Under the pieces are notes generated by a model, which did no database searches, was not told where the DNA came from, and saw nothing but the letters and a program-made list of their open reading frames with translations. Shown piece by piece: positions 33,779-42,655 of a stretch of 64,000 nt of DNA. This stretch comes from Actinomadura sp. NBRC 104425 (GTDB lineage Bacteria; Actinomycetota; Actinomycetes; Streptosporangiales; Streptosporangiaceae), in NCBI RefSeq assembly GCF_030269545.1, contig NZ_BSTN01000011.1, positions 1 to 64,000 on the forward strand, read 5' to 3'. How positions within the stretch are numbered: the stretch's first letter is position 1; every line of letters starts with the position of its first letter. The position numbers and the translations under genes are program-made.

Positions 33779-35533
33779 GTGCCGCTGCTGACGGTTTCCG
33801 ACGAGGTGCGGTCGGTGGCGGCCGCGTTCCGGCGTTTCTGGCCCTACACGCGGGGCGACCGCCGCTTGCTGCTGTTCAGCGGTGTCTGCGCGGTCGCCGC
33901 GGCGGTGTGCGAGGTCGCCGCGATCTGGCTGTTCGGCGTCATCACCGACAAGGCGCTGGCGGCCCGGGACCTGGACGCGTTCTGGCGGCCCGCGCTGTCC
34001 TGGCTGGCGCTGGCTCTGGCGGCCGGGCTGGTGAGCTTCGGCGGCGAGTACACCACGGCGCTGGCGGGGGAGCGGTTCCTGCTGCGGCTGCGCGACGGGG
34101 TGTTCGCCCACATCCAGCGGATGTCGCCCGACTTCTTCGACCGGCGCCGCCTCGGCGACCTGATGGCCCGGCTCACCGACGACATCGAGGCGATCGAGGA
34201 ACTGGTGGCCTCCGGCCTGGTGCAGGCGGTGACGGCGCTGGTCAGCGTCGTGTTCTTCGCCGGTGCGGCGCTCTACGTGCGGTGGGACCTGGCTCTGGTG
34301 GCGTGCGCGCTGGTGCCGCTGTTCGTCGTCACGGCCAAGGTGTTCGCGGCGCGGCTGCACGCGGCGGCGGCCCGCGAGCGCGCCAGCAACGGCGTGATGA
34401 ACAGCATCGTCGAGGAGGGCCTGGCCAACCAGGCGCTGGTGCAGTCCTGCAACCGGCAGGCCGCCGAGGCGTCCCGGCTGCACCGCGAGGGGCGCCGCTG
34501 GATGGCCGCCAAGATGGCCGAGGCGCGGCTGACGGCGTCCTACGGGCCGCTGATCGAAGTGCTGGAGACGGTGTGCGTGCTGGTGGTGCTCGGCATGGGC
34601 GCCTGGGAGCTGTCGCGCGACCGCCTCACGCTGGGCGGGCTGCTGGCGTTCGCCGCGTATTTGGGCTACCTGTACCCGCAGATCCAGTCGCTGGGACGGC
34701 TGGCGCTCACCGCGGGCGAGGCGGCGGCGGGCGCGGACCGCGTCATGCAGGTGTTCGACACCCGGCCCGAGATCACCGACCGGCCGTCCGCGCGGCCGCG
34801 GCCGGCGGCGCGGGGCCATGTCGCCTTCGACGCCGTCACCTTCGGCTATCCGGGCACCGGCCGGACGGTGCTGGACGGGCTGACGTTCCGGACCCGCCCC
34901 GGCGACCTGGTGCTGGTGACCGGCCCGAGCGGCAGCGGCAAGTCCACGATCGCCAAGCTGCTGCTGCGCTTCCACGACCCGATCGCGGGCGGCATCCGCC
35001 TGGACGGCGTGCCCATCTGCGACCTGACCCTGCACGCCCTGCGCGCGAGCGTCACCCTGCTGGCGCAGGAGAGCCTGCTGTTCTCCGGGACGGTCCGCGA
35101 CAACATCGCCTACGGGCGGCCCGGCGCGAGCGACGCCGACGTCGTGGCGGCGGCGAAGGCGGCCGGCGCGCACGACTTCATCACCGCCCTGCCGCAGGGC
35201 TACGACACGCCGGTGGGGCAGCGCGGGCGGCTGCTGTCGGGCGGGCAGCGGCAGCGCATCGCGATCGCCCGCGCGATGATCCGCAACACCCCGGTTGTGA
35301 TCCTGGACGAGCCGACCACCGGCCTGGACGAGGCCGCCGCCCGCCGCATCCTGGCTCCGCTGCGCCGCCTCATGGAGGGCCGCACCACCATCCTGATCAC
35401 CCATGACCCGCACCTGGCGCCGCGTCCCGACCAGGTCATCGACCTGGGCGCCGGCGCCGCGTCCCCGCACGTGCTCGGCAACGGCAGCGCGGACCGGGGC
35501 GGACCGGCGGCGCAGCCCACCACGCACCGGTGA
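33779..35533 (+). CDS. ABC transporter, fused permease and ATPase (exporter half-transporter)
   Basis: 584-aa type IV ABC exporter, probably a homodimer. A six-helix membrane domain (about residues 25-310) is followed by the ATPase: Walker A GPSGSGKST from residue 382, Q-loop LLAQES, signature LSGGQRQR, Walker B VVILDEPT, switch THD. The GTG start is chosen because GGGAGGGAGGGAAGC precedes it; an in-frame ATG seven codons upstream lies inside the attenuator's flank. No C39 peptidase. Position suggests it exports the 43-aa peptide or gives self-protection. It converges on the response regulator gene with a 14-bp gap. Confidence 0.85.
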   Translation: MPLLTVSDEVRSVAAAFRRFWPYTRGDRRLLLFSGVCAVAAAVCEVAAIWLFGVITDKALAARDLDAFWRPALSWLALALAAGLVSFGGEYTTALAGERFLLRLRDGVFAHIQRMSPDFFDRRRLGDLMARLTDDIEAIEELVASGLVQAVTALVSVVFFAGAALYVRWDLALVACALVPLFVVTAKVFAARLHAAAARERASNGVMNSIVEEGLANQALVQSCNRQAAEASRLHREGRRWMAAKMAEARLTASYGPLIEVLETVCVLVVLGMGAWELSRDRLTLGGLLAFAAYLGYLYPQIQSLGRLALTAGEAAAGADRVMQVFDTRPEITDRPSARPRPAARGHVAFDAVTFGYPGTGRTVLDGLTFRTRPGDLVLVTGPSGSGKSTIAKLLLRFHDPIAGGIRLDGVPICDLTLHALRASVTLLAQESLLFSGTVRDNIAYGRPGASDADVVAAAKAAGAHDFITALPQGYDTPVGQRGRLLSGGQRQRIAIARAMIRNTPVVILDEPTTGLDEAAARRILAPLRRLMEGRTTILITHDPHLAPRPDQVIDLGAGAASPHVLGNGSADRGGPAAQPTTHR

Positions 35534-35547
35534 CGGGCGGCCCCGGG

Positions 35548-36255
35548 TCACAGCGGGCTTTCGCGCAGCGTGTAGCCGACGCCGCGCACCGTCTGGATCA
35601 GCCGGGGCTCGCCGCCCTCCTCGGTCTTGCGCCGCAGGTACCCGATGTACACGTGCAGCGAGTTGGAGTTGCGGCCGAAGTCGCAGCCCCAGACCTCCTC
35701 CTGCAGCCAGCCGCGCTCCAGCACCCGCCGCGGACGCCGCAGCAGCATCTCCAGCAGGGTGAACTCGGTGGGCGACAGCGTCAGCCGGCGCATCCCCCGC
35801 CACACCTCGCGGGTCGCCACGTTCATGGCCAGGTCGGCGAACCGCAGCACCTCCCCGTCGCCGCCGGTGACCTCGCTGCGCGCGCGGCGGATCAGGGCGC
35901 GCAGCCGGGCCAGCAGCTCCTCCAGCGCGAACGGCTTGCACAGGTAGTCGTCGGCGCCCGCGTCCAGCCCGGCCACCCGGTCGGCGACCTCGGTGCGCGC
36001 GGTGAGCATCAGCACCGGCATGTCGTGGCCGCGGCCGCGCATCATCCGGCATGCGCCGAAGCCGTCGAGGCCGGGCAGCATCACGTCCAGGACGACGGCG
36101 TCGGGGCGGCCGTCCTCCAGGGCGGCCAGCGCCTCGATGCCGTCCCCGGCCAGGGCGACCTCGTAGCCGTGGAACCGCAGGACGTGGTCGAGTGCGGAGC
36201 GTACCGCCGGGTCGTCGTCGACCACCAGGATCCGTGCCCGCTCAGGGTCCCCCAT
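35548..36255 (-). CDS. OmpR-family response regulator (orphan)
   Basis: 235-aa two-component regulator. Receiver domain: acidic pocket VVDDD (residues 11-15), phospho-acceptor Asp57 (VVLDVMLPG), switch Thr (LTART) and Lys (LCKPF). The C-terminal winged helix (about 135-235; LTLSPTEFTLLEMLLRRPRRVLERGWLQEEVWG, VYIGYLRRKTE) is MprA/PhoP-like. No histidine kinase gene is adjacent or anywhere in the window, so its partner is remote. Tandem 11-bp-phased repeats upstream of this gene and upstream of the peptide gene suggest it controls both. Confidence 0.9.
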   Translation of the reverse strand: MGDPERARILVVDDDPAVRSALDHVLRFHGYEVALAGDGIEALAALEDGRPDAVVLDVMLPGLDGFGACRMMRGRGHDMPVLMLTARTEVADRVAGLDAGADDYLCKPFALEELLARLRALIRRARSEVTGGDGEVLRFADLAMNVATREVWRGMRRLTLSPTEFTLLEMLLRRPRRVLERGWLQEEVWGCDFGRNSNSLHVYIGYLRRKTEEGGEPRLIQTVRGVGYTLRESPL

Positions 36256-36277
36256 AGCGTCGAGCGTAAGGAGAAGA

Positions 36278-36321
36278 AAGTCAGATTCCGGTCAGCGGCG
36301 GATGAGATTCACCTGACGAAT
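36278..36321. promoter_or_regulatory. 11-bp-phased repeats upstream of the response regulator
   Basis: On the + strand TCAG (36281), TCAG (36292), TGAG (36303) and TGAC (36314) recur at exact 11-bp steps, 26 bp and more upstream of the response regulator start. This is the same period and core as the array before the peptide gene, though oriented oppositely relative to the gene it precedes. Probable autoregulatory site. Confidence 0.6.
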
Positions 36322-36350
36322 CCGGATGAACGGCCGCTAATGGTGCTTTC

Positions 36351-38924
36351 CTATCGTTTCGGTGGATGCAGGATGCGGTCGAGGCGCACGGCGGCGTAGC
36401 CGAGGACCGACAGCCCCAGCACGGCCCCCAGCTGCCCGGCGGTCAGCGGTTCGGTGCCGAGCAGCCCGCGCAGCGGGGGCAGGTAGAGCCCGGCCAGCTG
36501 CAGTCCCAGGGCGGCCGCGACGGCGGCGAGCAGCATCGGATTGCTGCGGGACCCCGGCCGGGATCGCGACCCGATCGCCGCCGCGAGCTGCGTGGCGCCG
36601 AGGGCGAGGAACGCCATGCTCTGCCAGGGGCGCCCGGTGTGGTACGCCCAAGCCGCCACCCCCAGGGTGACGGCGGTGAGCACGAACGCGACGCGCAGCA
36701 CGCGCTGCCACAGCCCCGCGCCCATGATGGTCTCCGAAGGCGGGCGCGGCGGCCGGTCCATGGCGCCGCGCTCGACGGGCTCGCCGCCCAGGGCGACGCC
36801 CGGCAGCCCGTGGGTGAGCAGGTTGATCCACAGGATCTGCGCGGGCAGCAGCGGCAGCGCCGGCCCGAAGGCGGGCCCGAGCAGCATGACCGCGATCTCC
36901 GCGGCGCCGCCGGACAGCCCGTAGACCAAAAAGCGCCGGATGTTGCCGTAGACGCGGCGGCCCTCCTCGGTCGCGGCGGCCACGGTGCGCAGGTCGTCGT
37001 CGGCCAGCACCAGGTCGGCGGCCTGGCGGGCGACCTCGGTGCCGCGCCGCCCCATGGCCACGCCGATGTCGGCGCGGCGCAGCGCGGGCCCGTCGTTCAC
37101 CCCGTCCCCGGTCATCGCGACCACCTCGCCGCGCTCGCGCATGGCCTGGATGATGTCCAGCTTCTGCGCCGGGGTGGCGCGGGCGAACACCGACGTGCCG
37201 GGTTCGGCGGCCGCGTGCGGGGCGCGGCAGTCGGCCACCGGGTCGTCCGGGCCGATGACGCCCAGCTCGGCGGCGATGGCGCGGGCGGTGCCGGGATGGT
37301 CGCCGGTGATGAGCACCGGCCGGATCCCCGCGCGGCGGCAGGCGGCGATGGTCCCGGCGGCCGCCGCGCGGGGCGGGTCGACGATCGCCACCAGGCCGAG
37401 CAGGCGCAGGCCCCGCTCCAGGTCCTCGCCGGGGCCCGGGGCGGACGGCCGGGTGGCCGCGGCGACCGCGAGCACCCGGAAACCGTCGCGGGCCAGTTCG
37501 TCGGCGCGGGCGGCGGCGCGGGCCACCAGCCCCTGGTCGTCCTCCAGAACCGCCCCGCCGAGCATCGCCTCCGGCGCCCCCTTGCAGACGACGCGGAAAC
37601 CCCCGCTCGGCAGCCGGTGCACGGTGGTCATGCGCTTGCGGTCGCTGTCGAAGGGCCGTTCGGCCACCCGCGGGCAGCGTTCGTGCAGCTCGCGGCGGTC
37701 GATGCCGAGCTTGGCGGCCGCGGCGAGCAAAGCGGCCTCGGTCGGGTCGCCCAGCGCCGTCCACTCCCCGCCCGCGTCCCCGGGAGGCGACAGCCGCGCG
37801 TCGTTGCACAGCACCGCGGCCGTCAGCAGCTCGGTCATCCCGTACGGGTCGGGGGCGTCGAGCGTGCGGCCGTCCACCTCGATCCGGCCGTCCGGGGAGT
37901 AGCCGGAGCCGGTCACGGCGGCCTCCGCGGCCGGCGTCCACAGGCGGCGCGCGACCGTCCGGCCCTCGGTGAGCGTGCCGGTCTTGTCGGTGGCCAGCAC
38001 CGTGACCGACCCCAGCGTCTCCACCGCCGACAGCCCCCTGATCAGGGCGTTCCGCGCGGCCATCCGGCGGGCGCCCAGGGCCAGGCCGAGCGTCACCACG
38101 GCGGGCAGCGATTCGGGGACGGCCGCCACCACCAGGCTGATCGCGGTGACCACCATCAGCTCGACCGGCTGCCCCCGCACCAGCCCGAGCGCCAGCACGA
38201 CCGCGCACAGGAAGACCGCGACACCGGCCAGCATCCGGCCGACACCGGCCAGACGCCGCTGCAGCGGTGTCAGGCCGGCACCGTCGCCCAGCATCGCCGC
38301 GATCCGCCCCGTCGTGCTCGCCGCTCCCGTCGCGGTGACCACGGCGCGCCCCCGGCCCTTGACCACCACCGTGCCCGCCGACACCGCCGCGTCCTCGGGG
38401 ACGGTGCCGCCGAGAGCGCCCGTCGCCGTCTTGTGCACCGGGACCGACTCCCCGGTCAGGGCGGACTCGTCCACCGTCAGCGCCGCCGCCTCCACGACCG
38501 CGGCGTCGGCCGCGACGATGTCGCCCTCGGCCAGCACGAGCAGGTCGCCGACCACGACGTCGGCTGCGGGGATCTGCAGCTGCGTCCCGTCCCGGACCAC
38601 CCGCGCGGTCGGCGCGGTCAGATCGGACAGCGCGCTGATCGCCCGGTCGGCGCGGATCTCCTGGCCCACCCCGACCGCGGTGTTCACCACGACCACCAGC
38701 AGGATCACGGCCATGTCGGTCCAGTCGCCGGTGGCGAGGGTCAGCGCGGCCGCCGCCAGCAGCACCAGGATCAGCGGGTCGCGCAGCTGGGACAGCACCC
38801 GCCGCCACGCGGGCACCGGCGGACGCGACGGCAGGACGTTCGGCCCGTCACGGCGCAGCCGCAGCGCCGCGTCCGCCGACGACAGGCCCTCTGCAAGGGC
38901 CGTCGATGTGTCCTCGCGCCGCAT
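36351..38924 (-). CDS. P-type cation-transporting ATPase (P2A, CtpF/PMCA-like)
   Basis: 857-aa membrane pump. Actuator motif LTGES, phosphorylation motif DKTGTLTEG, nucleotide-domain KGAPEAML, hinge TGDGVND, and about ten membrane helices. The M4 VPESLPAVVT motif keeps the Ca2+-liganding Glu, and M5 keeps the Glu in GGAAEIAVML. M6 reads LWINLLTHGLPG where Ca2+ pumps have TDGLPA, so one ligand Asp is His. The ATG at 38924 (MRREDTSTALAEGLSS) is favoured; GTG codons 3 and 15 bases further upstream are alternatives. DosR-like palindromes lie about 90 and 145 bp upstream. The transported ion is uncertain. Confidence 0.85.
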   Translation of the reverse strand: MRREDTSTALAEGLSSADAALRLRRDGPNVLPSRPPVPAWRRVLSQLRDPLILVLLAAAALTLATGDWTDMAVILLVVVVNTAVGVGQEIRADRAISALSDLTAPTARVVRDGTQLQIPAADVVVGDLLVLAEGDIVAADAAVVEAAALTVDESALTGESVPVHKTATGALGGTVPEDAAVSAGTVVVKGRGRAVVTATGAASTTGRIAAMLGDGAGLTPLQRRLAGVGRMLAGVAVFLCAVVLALGLVRGQPVELMVVTAISLVVAAVPESLPAVVTLGLALGARRMAARNALIRGLSAVETLGSVTVLATDKTGTLTEGRTVARRLWTPAAEAAVTGSGYSPDGRIEVDGRTLDAPDPYGMTELLTAAVLCNDARLSPPGDAGGEWTALGDPTEAALLAAAAKLGIDRRELHERCPRVAERPFDSDRKRMTTVHRLPSGGFRVVCKGAPEAMLGGAVLEDDQGLVARAAARADELARDGFRVLAVAAATRPSAPGPGEDLERGLRLLGLVAIVDPPRAAAAGTIAACRRAGIRPVLITGDHPGTARAIAAELGVIGPDDPVADCRAPHAAAEPGTSVFARATPAQKLDIIQAMRERGEVVAMTGDGVNDGPALRRADIGVAMGRRGTEVARQAADLVLADDDLRTVAAATEEGRRVYGNIRRFLVYGLSGGAAEIAVMLLGPAFGPALPLLPAQILWINLLTHGLPGVALGGEPVERGAMDRPPRPPSETIMGAGLWQRVLRVAFVLTAVTLGVAAWAYHTGRPWQSMAFLALGATQLAAAIGSRSRPGSRSNPMLLAAVAAALGLQLAGLYLPPLRGLLGTEPLTAGQLGAVLGLSVLGYAAVRLDRILHPPKR

Positions 38925-39012
38925 CACGCAAACCCCCACCCGTCCCGCCGACCGCGGCCGCGTGGTCCGCGCGGCCGGCCTCCAGTCTCGGCGGGCCTCT
39001 GCCGCTCGCCCA

Positions 39013-39080
39013 GGGACGAAGGTCCCGCCGACCCCGAGGCGCCATGCCCCGGCCGGACCGACCTTGGGGACCTCGGTACC
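39013..39080. promoter_or_regulatory. Two DosR/DevR-like boxes between the ATPase and DUF3040 genes
   Basis: gggacgaaggtccc (39013-39026) is a perfect gggac-N4-gtccc palindrome, and ttggggacctcggtaccgg (gggac 39067-39071, gtacc 39076-39080) is a second copy with one mismatch. They fit the mycobacterial DosR form GGGACTNNNGTCCC. M. tuberculosis ctpF, a pump of this class, belongs to the DosR regulon. No dosR or dosS gene is in the window. Confidence 0.5.
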
Positions 39081-39214
39081 GGCCTTTTGGCGCCGCTAGC
39101 GGATCGGTGTCCGATGTCCGGGTACGTCCTGCCTGCCGCCCCGAGCAGCGCAGGCGCTCACGGAGGGGGCGTGACCGGTGGCCGCTGCGGCCGTGCGCCG
39201 AGAGGTGGACGGGG

Positions 39215-39523
39215 ATGGGACTGCCAGGCGAGGAGCGGACCGTGCTGAGGCGGATCGACGCGGAGTTGGAACGCGACGATCCGGATCTGGCCCGGCGGCT
39301 GAGAACCTTCACCGGCGCGGACGGGGCGGCCGTGTCATGGCGTCCGCCGCGGGTCGCGGTGGCCGTGGCGGCGTCGGTCGCCGCGGTGGCGGTGTTCCTG
39401 GTCGCCATGGTGGTCGTCCTGGCCGCACGCCATCCCTGCTCGCCGCGCACCGGCACGTCCGCTGCGGACGTGCCCGCGCACGAGGCGCGGCCCGCCGCCC
39501 GCTCCGGGACGAGACCGTGTTGA
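39215..39523 (+). CDS. DUF3040 family small membrane protein
   Basis: 102-aa protein. The N-terminus GEERTVLRRIDAELERDDPDLARRLRTF is the DUF3040 pattern (soluble helix with regularly spaced acidic residues). One strong membrane span follows (about residues 47-70, VAVAVAASVAAVAVFLVAMVVVLAA), then a Pro/Ala/Arg tail. Start ATG preceded by ggacgggg. It lies between the DosR-like boxes and ctaD, 70 bases before ctaD. Function unknown in all organisms I know. Confidence 0.72.
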   Translation: MGLPGEERTVLRRIDAELERDDPDLARRLRTFTGADGAAVSWRPPRVAVAVAASVAAVAVFLVAMVVVLAARHPCSPRTGTSAADVPAHEARPAARSGTRPC

Positions 39524-39593
39524 CCGCGCGACCCGCCGGCCGCCGGGCCGTCTCCGTGCCGCCGGGCCGCCCATCGGACGAGCGAGGCACCCT

Positions 39594-41273
39594 GTGACCG
39601 ACGTACGCGACCGGGCCGAGACCACGCCGCCGCCCGCCGCGCCCACCCCGCGCGGCCGGGTGGTGGACTGGCTGACCACCACCGACCACAAGAAGGTCGG
39701 CTACCTGTACCTCGTCGCCTCGTTCTGCTTCTTCCTGGTGGCCGGGCTGATGGCGATGCTGATCCGCGGGGAGCTGGTGCACCCCGGACTGCAGGTGACG
39801 CGCGCCGAGCAGTACAACCAGCTGGTCACCATGCACGGCACGATCATGATGTTCTTCTTCGCCACCCCGCTGTTCGCCGGGTTCGCCAACGTGATCATGC
39901 CGCTGCAGATCGGCTCGCCGGACGTGGCCTTCCCCCGGCTCAACGCGTTCAGCTTCTGGCTGTTCCTGTGCGGCGGGCTCATCGCCGTCGGCGGATTCGC
40001 GACCGCCCAGGGCGCCGCGAGCTTCGGCTGGTACGCCTACGCGCCGCTGACCCTGGACACCTACTCCCCCGAGACCGGCGGCGACCTGTGGATCGCCGGG
40101 CTGCTCATGTCCGGGGTCGGCACGATCCTGGGCGCGGTCAACTTCATCACCACCATCGCGGGGATGCGCGCGCCGGGCATGACCATGTTCCGGATGCCGA
40201 TCTTCACCTGGAACGTGCTGTTCACCTCGATCCTGGTCATCCTGGCGTTCCCCGTGCTGGCGGCCGCGCTGGCCGCGCTGTGGACCGATCGCAACCTCGG
40301 CACGCACATCTACGACCCCGGGACCGGCGGCGCGCTGCTGTGGCAGCACCTGTTCTGGTTCTTCGGGCACCCGGAGGTCTACATCGTCGCGCTGCCGTTC
40401 TTCGGCATCCTCACCGAGGTCATCCCGGTCTTCGCCCGCAAGCCCCTGTTCGGCTACGTCGGCATGGTGTTCGCCAGCATCGCCATCACCGGCCTGTCGA
40501 TGACGGTGTGGGCGCACCACATGTTCGTCACCGGGCGGGTACTGCTGCCGTTCTTCTCCTTCCTGACCTTCCTCATCGCCGTCCCCACCGGGATCAAGTT
40601 CTTCAACTGGACCGGCACGCTGTGGCGCGGGCAGCTGGATTTCAGGTCGCCGATGCTGTGGTCGATCGGGTTCCTGGTCACCTTCCTGTTCGGCGGCCTG
40701 ACCGGGGTCATCCTCGGGTCGCCGCCGCTGGACTTCCAGCTCAACGACTCCTACTTCGTGGTGGCGCACTTCCACTACGTGCTGTTCGGCACCGTGGTGT
40801 TCGCGATGTTCGCCGGGTTCGCCTTCTGGTGGCCCAAGATGACGGGAAGGATGCTGGACGAACGGCTGTCGAAGATCCAGTTCTGGATGCTGTTCGTCGG
40901 CTTCCACACGACCTTCCTCGTCCAGCACTGGCTCGGAGCCGCAGGCATGCCGCGCCGCTACCCCGACTACGCCGACGAGTTCACCGCCCTCAACCTGGTC
41001 TCCTCGGCCGGGGCGGCGCTGCTGGGGCTGTCCATCCTGCTGTTCCTCTACAACGTCTGGCACACCGCCCGCAGGGCGCCGCGCGTCGACGCCGACGACC
41101 CGTGGGGCTACGGCAACTCGCTGGAATGGGCCACCTCCTGCCCGATTCCGCGGCACAACTTCGCGGCCATCCCCGCCATCCGCTCCGAACGTCCGGCCTT
41201 CGACCTGCACCACCCCCACCTCGGCCAGGGGAGGCTCCGCGCCCGCACCTCGCGCGAGCGCACCACCCCGTGA
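39594..41273 (+). CDS. ctaD: Cytochrome c oxidase subunit I (aa3-type), solitary copy
   Basis: 559-aa haem-copper oxidase subunit with 12 helices. Haem ligand in TMHGTIMMFF, CuB His and cross-linked Tyr in WFFGHPEVYIVALP, CuB His pair in VWAHHMF, haem a3/a ligands in VVAHFHYVLFG, and the K-channel TGLSMTVW region are intact. GTG start with AGCGAGG upstream. No ctaC, ctaE or qcr gene accompanies it, so it is probably an additional copy used under special conditions, in line with the DosR-like boxes upstream. A terminator hairpin follows. Confidence 0.93.
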   Translation: MTDVRDRAETTPPPAAPTPRGRVVDWLTTTDHKKVGYLYLVASFCFFLVAGLMAMLIRGELVHPGLQVTRAEQYNQLVTMHGTIMMFFFATPLFAGFANVIMPLQIGSPDVAFPRLNAFSFWLFLCGGLIAVGGFATAQGAASFGWYAYAPLTLDTYSPETGGDLWIAGLLMSGVGTILGAVNFITTIAGMRAPGMTMFRMPIFTWNVLFTSILVILAFPVLAAALAALWTDRNLGTHIYDPGTGGALLWQHLFWFFGHPEVYIVALPFFGILTEVIPVFARKPLFGYVGMVFASIAITGLSMTVWAHHMFVTGRVLLPFFSFLTFLIAVPTGIKFFNWTGTLWRGQLDFRSPMLWSIGFLVTFLFGGLTGVILGSPPLDFQLNDSYFVVAHFHYVLFGTVVFAMFAGFAFWWPKMTGRMLDERLSKIQFWMLFVGFHTTFLVQHWLGAAGMPRRYPDYADEFTALNLVSSAGAALLGLSILLFLYNVWHTARRAPRVDADDPWGYGNSLEWATSCPIPRHNFAAIPAIRSERPAFDLHHPHLGQGRLRARTSRERTTP

Positions 41274-41303
41274 CCAGCGCGGGCCGGTGGCCCACCGCGT
41301 TGC

Positions 41304-41336
41304 CCCGTCCCCGCGGCACGTCCGCGGCGGGACGGG
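41304..41336 (+). terminator. Hairpin after ctaD
   Basis: cccgtccccgcgg (41304-41316) pairs with ccgcggcgggacggg (41322-41336) around a cacgt loop with a two-base bulge, about 30 bases after the ctaD stop. Confidence 0.6.
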
Positions 41337-41649
41337 AAAGGCCGCCGCGGTCGGCGTGATGCCGGATGCTCTCGGCGCGTGCGGATACGGCGATGACGCC
41401 AATCCCGGGTGTCGCCTGATAAAAGGAGCGCAAGGCACTTTGCTTTACTTGTTCTTGGGAATACGTGACGTTTTCATGGTTGACCTGTCATTGCCTATCA
41501 GTCGCCGCTGATCGGGCCTCGTGTAGAGGGGGCGCAGGAGCTCGGAAGGCGGGGCCGGGGAGAGGGGAGCGGGCGGCGTGCGGCAGGTTTATCGGGGCGT
41601 TCTTCGGATAAACCGAAAATGCCCTGCATCTCCGATTAGAGGAGGGGCC
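41337..41649. other. Intergenic region upstream of the acetate-type transporter
   Basis: This stretch is unusually A/T-rich for the window between about 41400 and 41510. It holds tgataaaaggagcg followed by a short reading frame without family resemblance, and near its end the agaggagggg ribosome binding site of the next gene. I see no convincing gene; it is probably a promoter and long leader. Confidence 0.4.
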
Positions 41650-42432
41650 ATGACACATGAGAGAGAACCCGCTCGCCATGGCGTACCGGTCGGCGAACGC
41701 CGCGCGCCGGAGGAGTTCACCGAGGAGCACGCCGTCTGGGAGGACCGCACCCGCGTCTTCCTGCAGCCGGTGGCGGCCCCCTCCATCCTGGGACTGTTCG
41801 GCCTCGCCGCCGCCCTGATGATGGTGGGCGCCTGGATGGCGGGCTGGTACGGCACCAACCTGACGCCCCTGGTCCTGTTCCCGTTCGTGCTCATGTTCGG
41901 CGGGCTCGCGCAGTTGCTCGCCGGAATGTGGTCCTACCGGGCGCGCGACGGCATCGCCACCGCCGTGCACGGCACCTGGGGCGCGTTCTGGCTGGGGTTC
42001 GGCCTGCTGTACATGCTCGCCGCCATGGGCTCCTACCCCGCGGTGCTGACCCCCGTGATCGGCTCGGCCAACGCCCCCTTCGGGTTCTGGTTCGTGGCCC
42101 TCTGCGTGATCACCGGGCTGACCGCGCTGGCGGCGCTCGGCCGCAACATGGGGATGGCGGCGCTGCTGATCGTGCTGTCGGTGGGGGCCGCGTTCACCGC
42201 GGCCGGCTTCTGGTCCGGCGCCGCCTGGCCGGTGCGCATCGGCGGCTGGCTGTTCGTCATCTCCTCCGCCCTCGCCCTGTACGCGGCGGCGGCCATGCTG
42301 ATGGAGGACACCTTCGGCAGGACGATCCTCCCGATGGGCAAGGTCCGCGCCGCGGCCGGCCTCACCGGCCGCCGGCCTCACCGGCCGCTGGAGTACCCCT
42401 ACGGCCAGCCGGGAGTCAGGATCGGGCAGTGA
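41650..42432 (+). CDS. Acetate/succinate transporter, GPR1/FUN34/YaaH (AceTr) family
   Basis: 260-aa membrane protein with six hydrophobic helices after a 45-residue charged N-terminal tail. The family motif normally NPAPLGL appears as AAPSILGLFGLA, and FPFVLMFGGLAQLLAGMWSYRARDGIATAVHGTWGAFWLGFG is typical. Likely proton-coupled acetate or succinate uptake. Strong AGAGGAGGGG ribosome binding site. Monocistronic by position. Confidence 0.82.
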   Translation: MTHEREPARHGVPVGERRAPEEFTEEHAVWEDRTRVFLQPVAAPSILGLFGLAAALMMVGAWMAGWYGTNLTPLVLFPFVLMFGGLAQLLAGMWSYRARDGIATAVHGTWGAFWLGFGLLYMLAAMGSYPAVLTPVIGSANAPFGFWFVALCVITGLTALAALGRNMGMAALLIVLSVGAAFTAAGFWSGAAWPVRIGGWLFVISSALALYAAAAMLMEDTFGRTILPMGKVRAAAGLTGRRPHRPLEYPYGQPGVRIGQ

Positions 42433-42655
42433 TCCGCCTGCCGGACCAGGCGGGAGCCCTCGCCGCCGCCGGCCGGCCCTCGGGGCCGCGGGTGCCGGCC
42501 GACCGGGACGGGGCTCCCGCCGACCGCCGGCAGGCCCCGGCCTGACTCGCGCCCGCAAGGCCCCGCGGGCCGGACGCCAAGCCGGGGTCAAAGGCTCCTC
42601 TATTCGTGCCATACCCTTGGGTTTTGTCCCGAGCACGGCATCTGACGGAGGAGCG

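Noticed and set aside
33515..36052. Long open minus-strand frame of about 845 codons across the exporter and regulator
   Set aside because: It is antisense to genes with clear families, is Arg/Pro/Gln-rich without domain resemblance, and results from high GC in the third codon position.
38939..39594. Additional gene on the minus strand between the ATPase and ctaD
   Set aside because: The frame there is the complement of the DUF3040 gene and has low-complexity content; the palindromes found suggest a control region instead.
41287..41511. 74-codon reading frame between ctaD and the acetate-type transporter
   Set aside because: It runs through the ctaD terminator hairpin, has no ribosome binding site at its start and no family resemblance.
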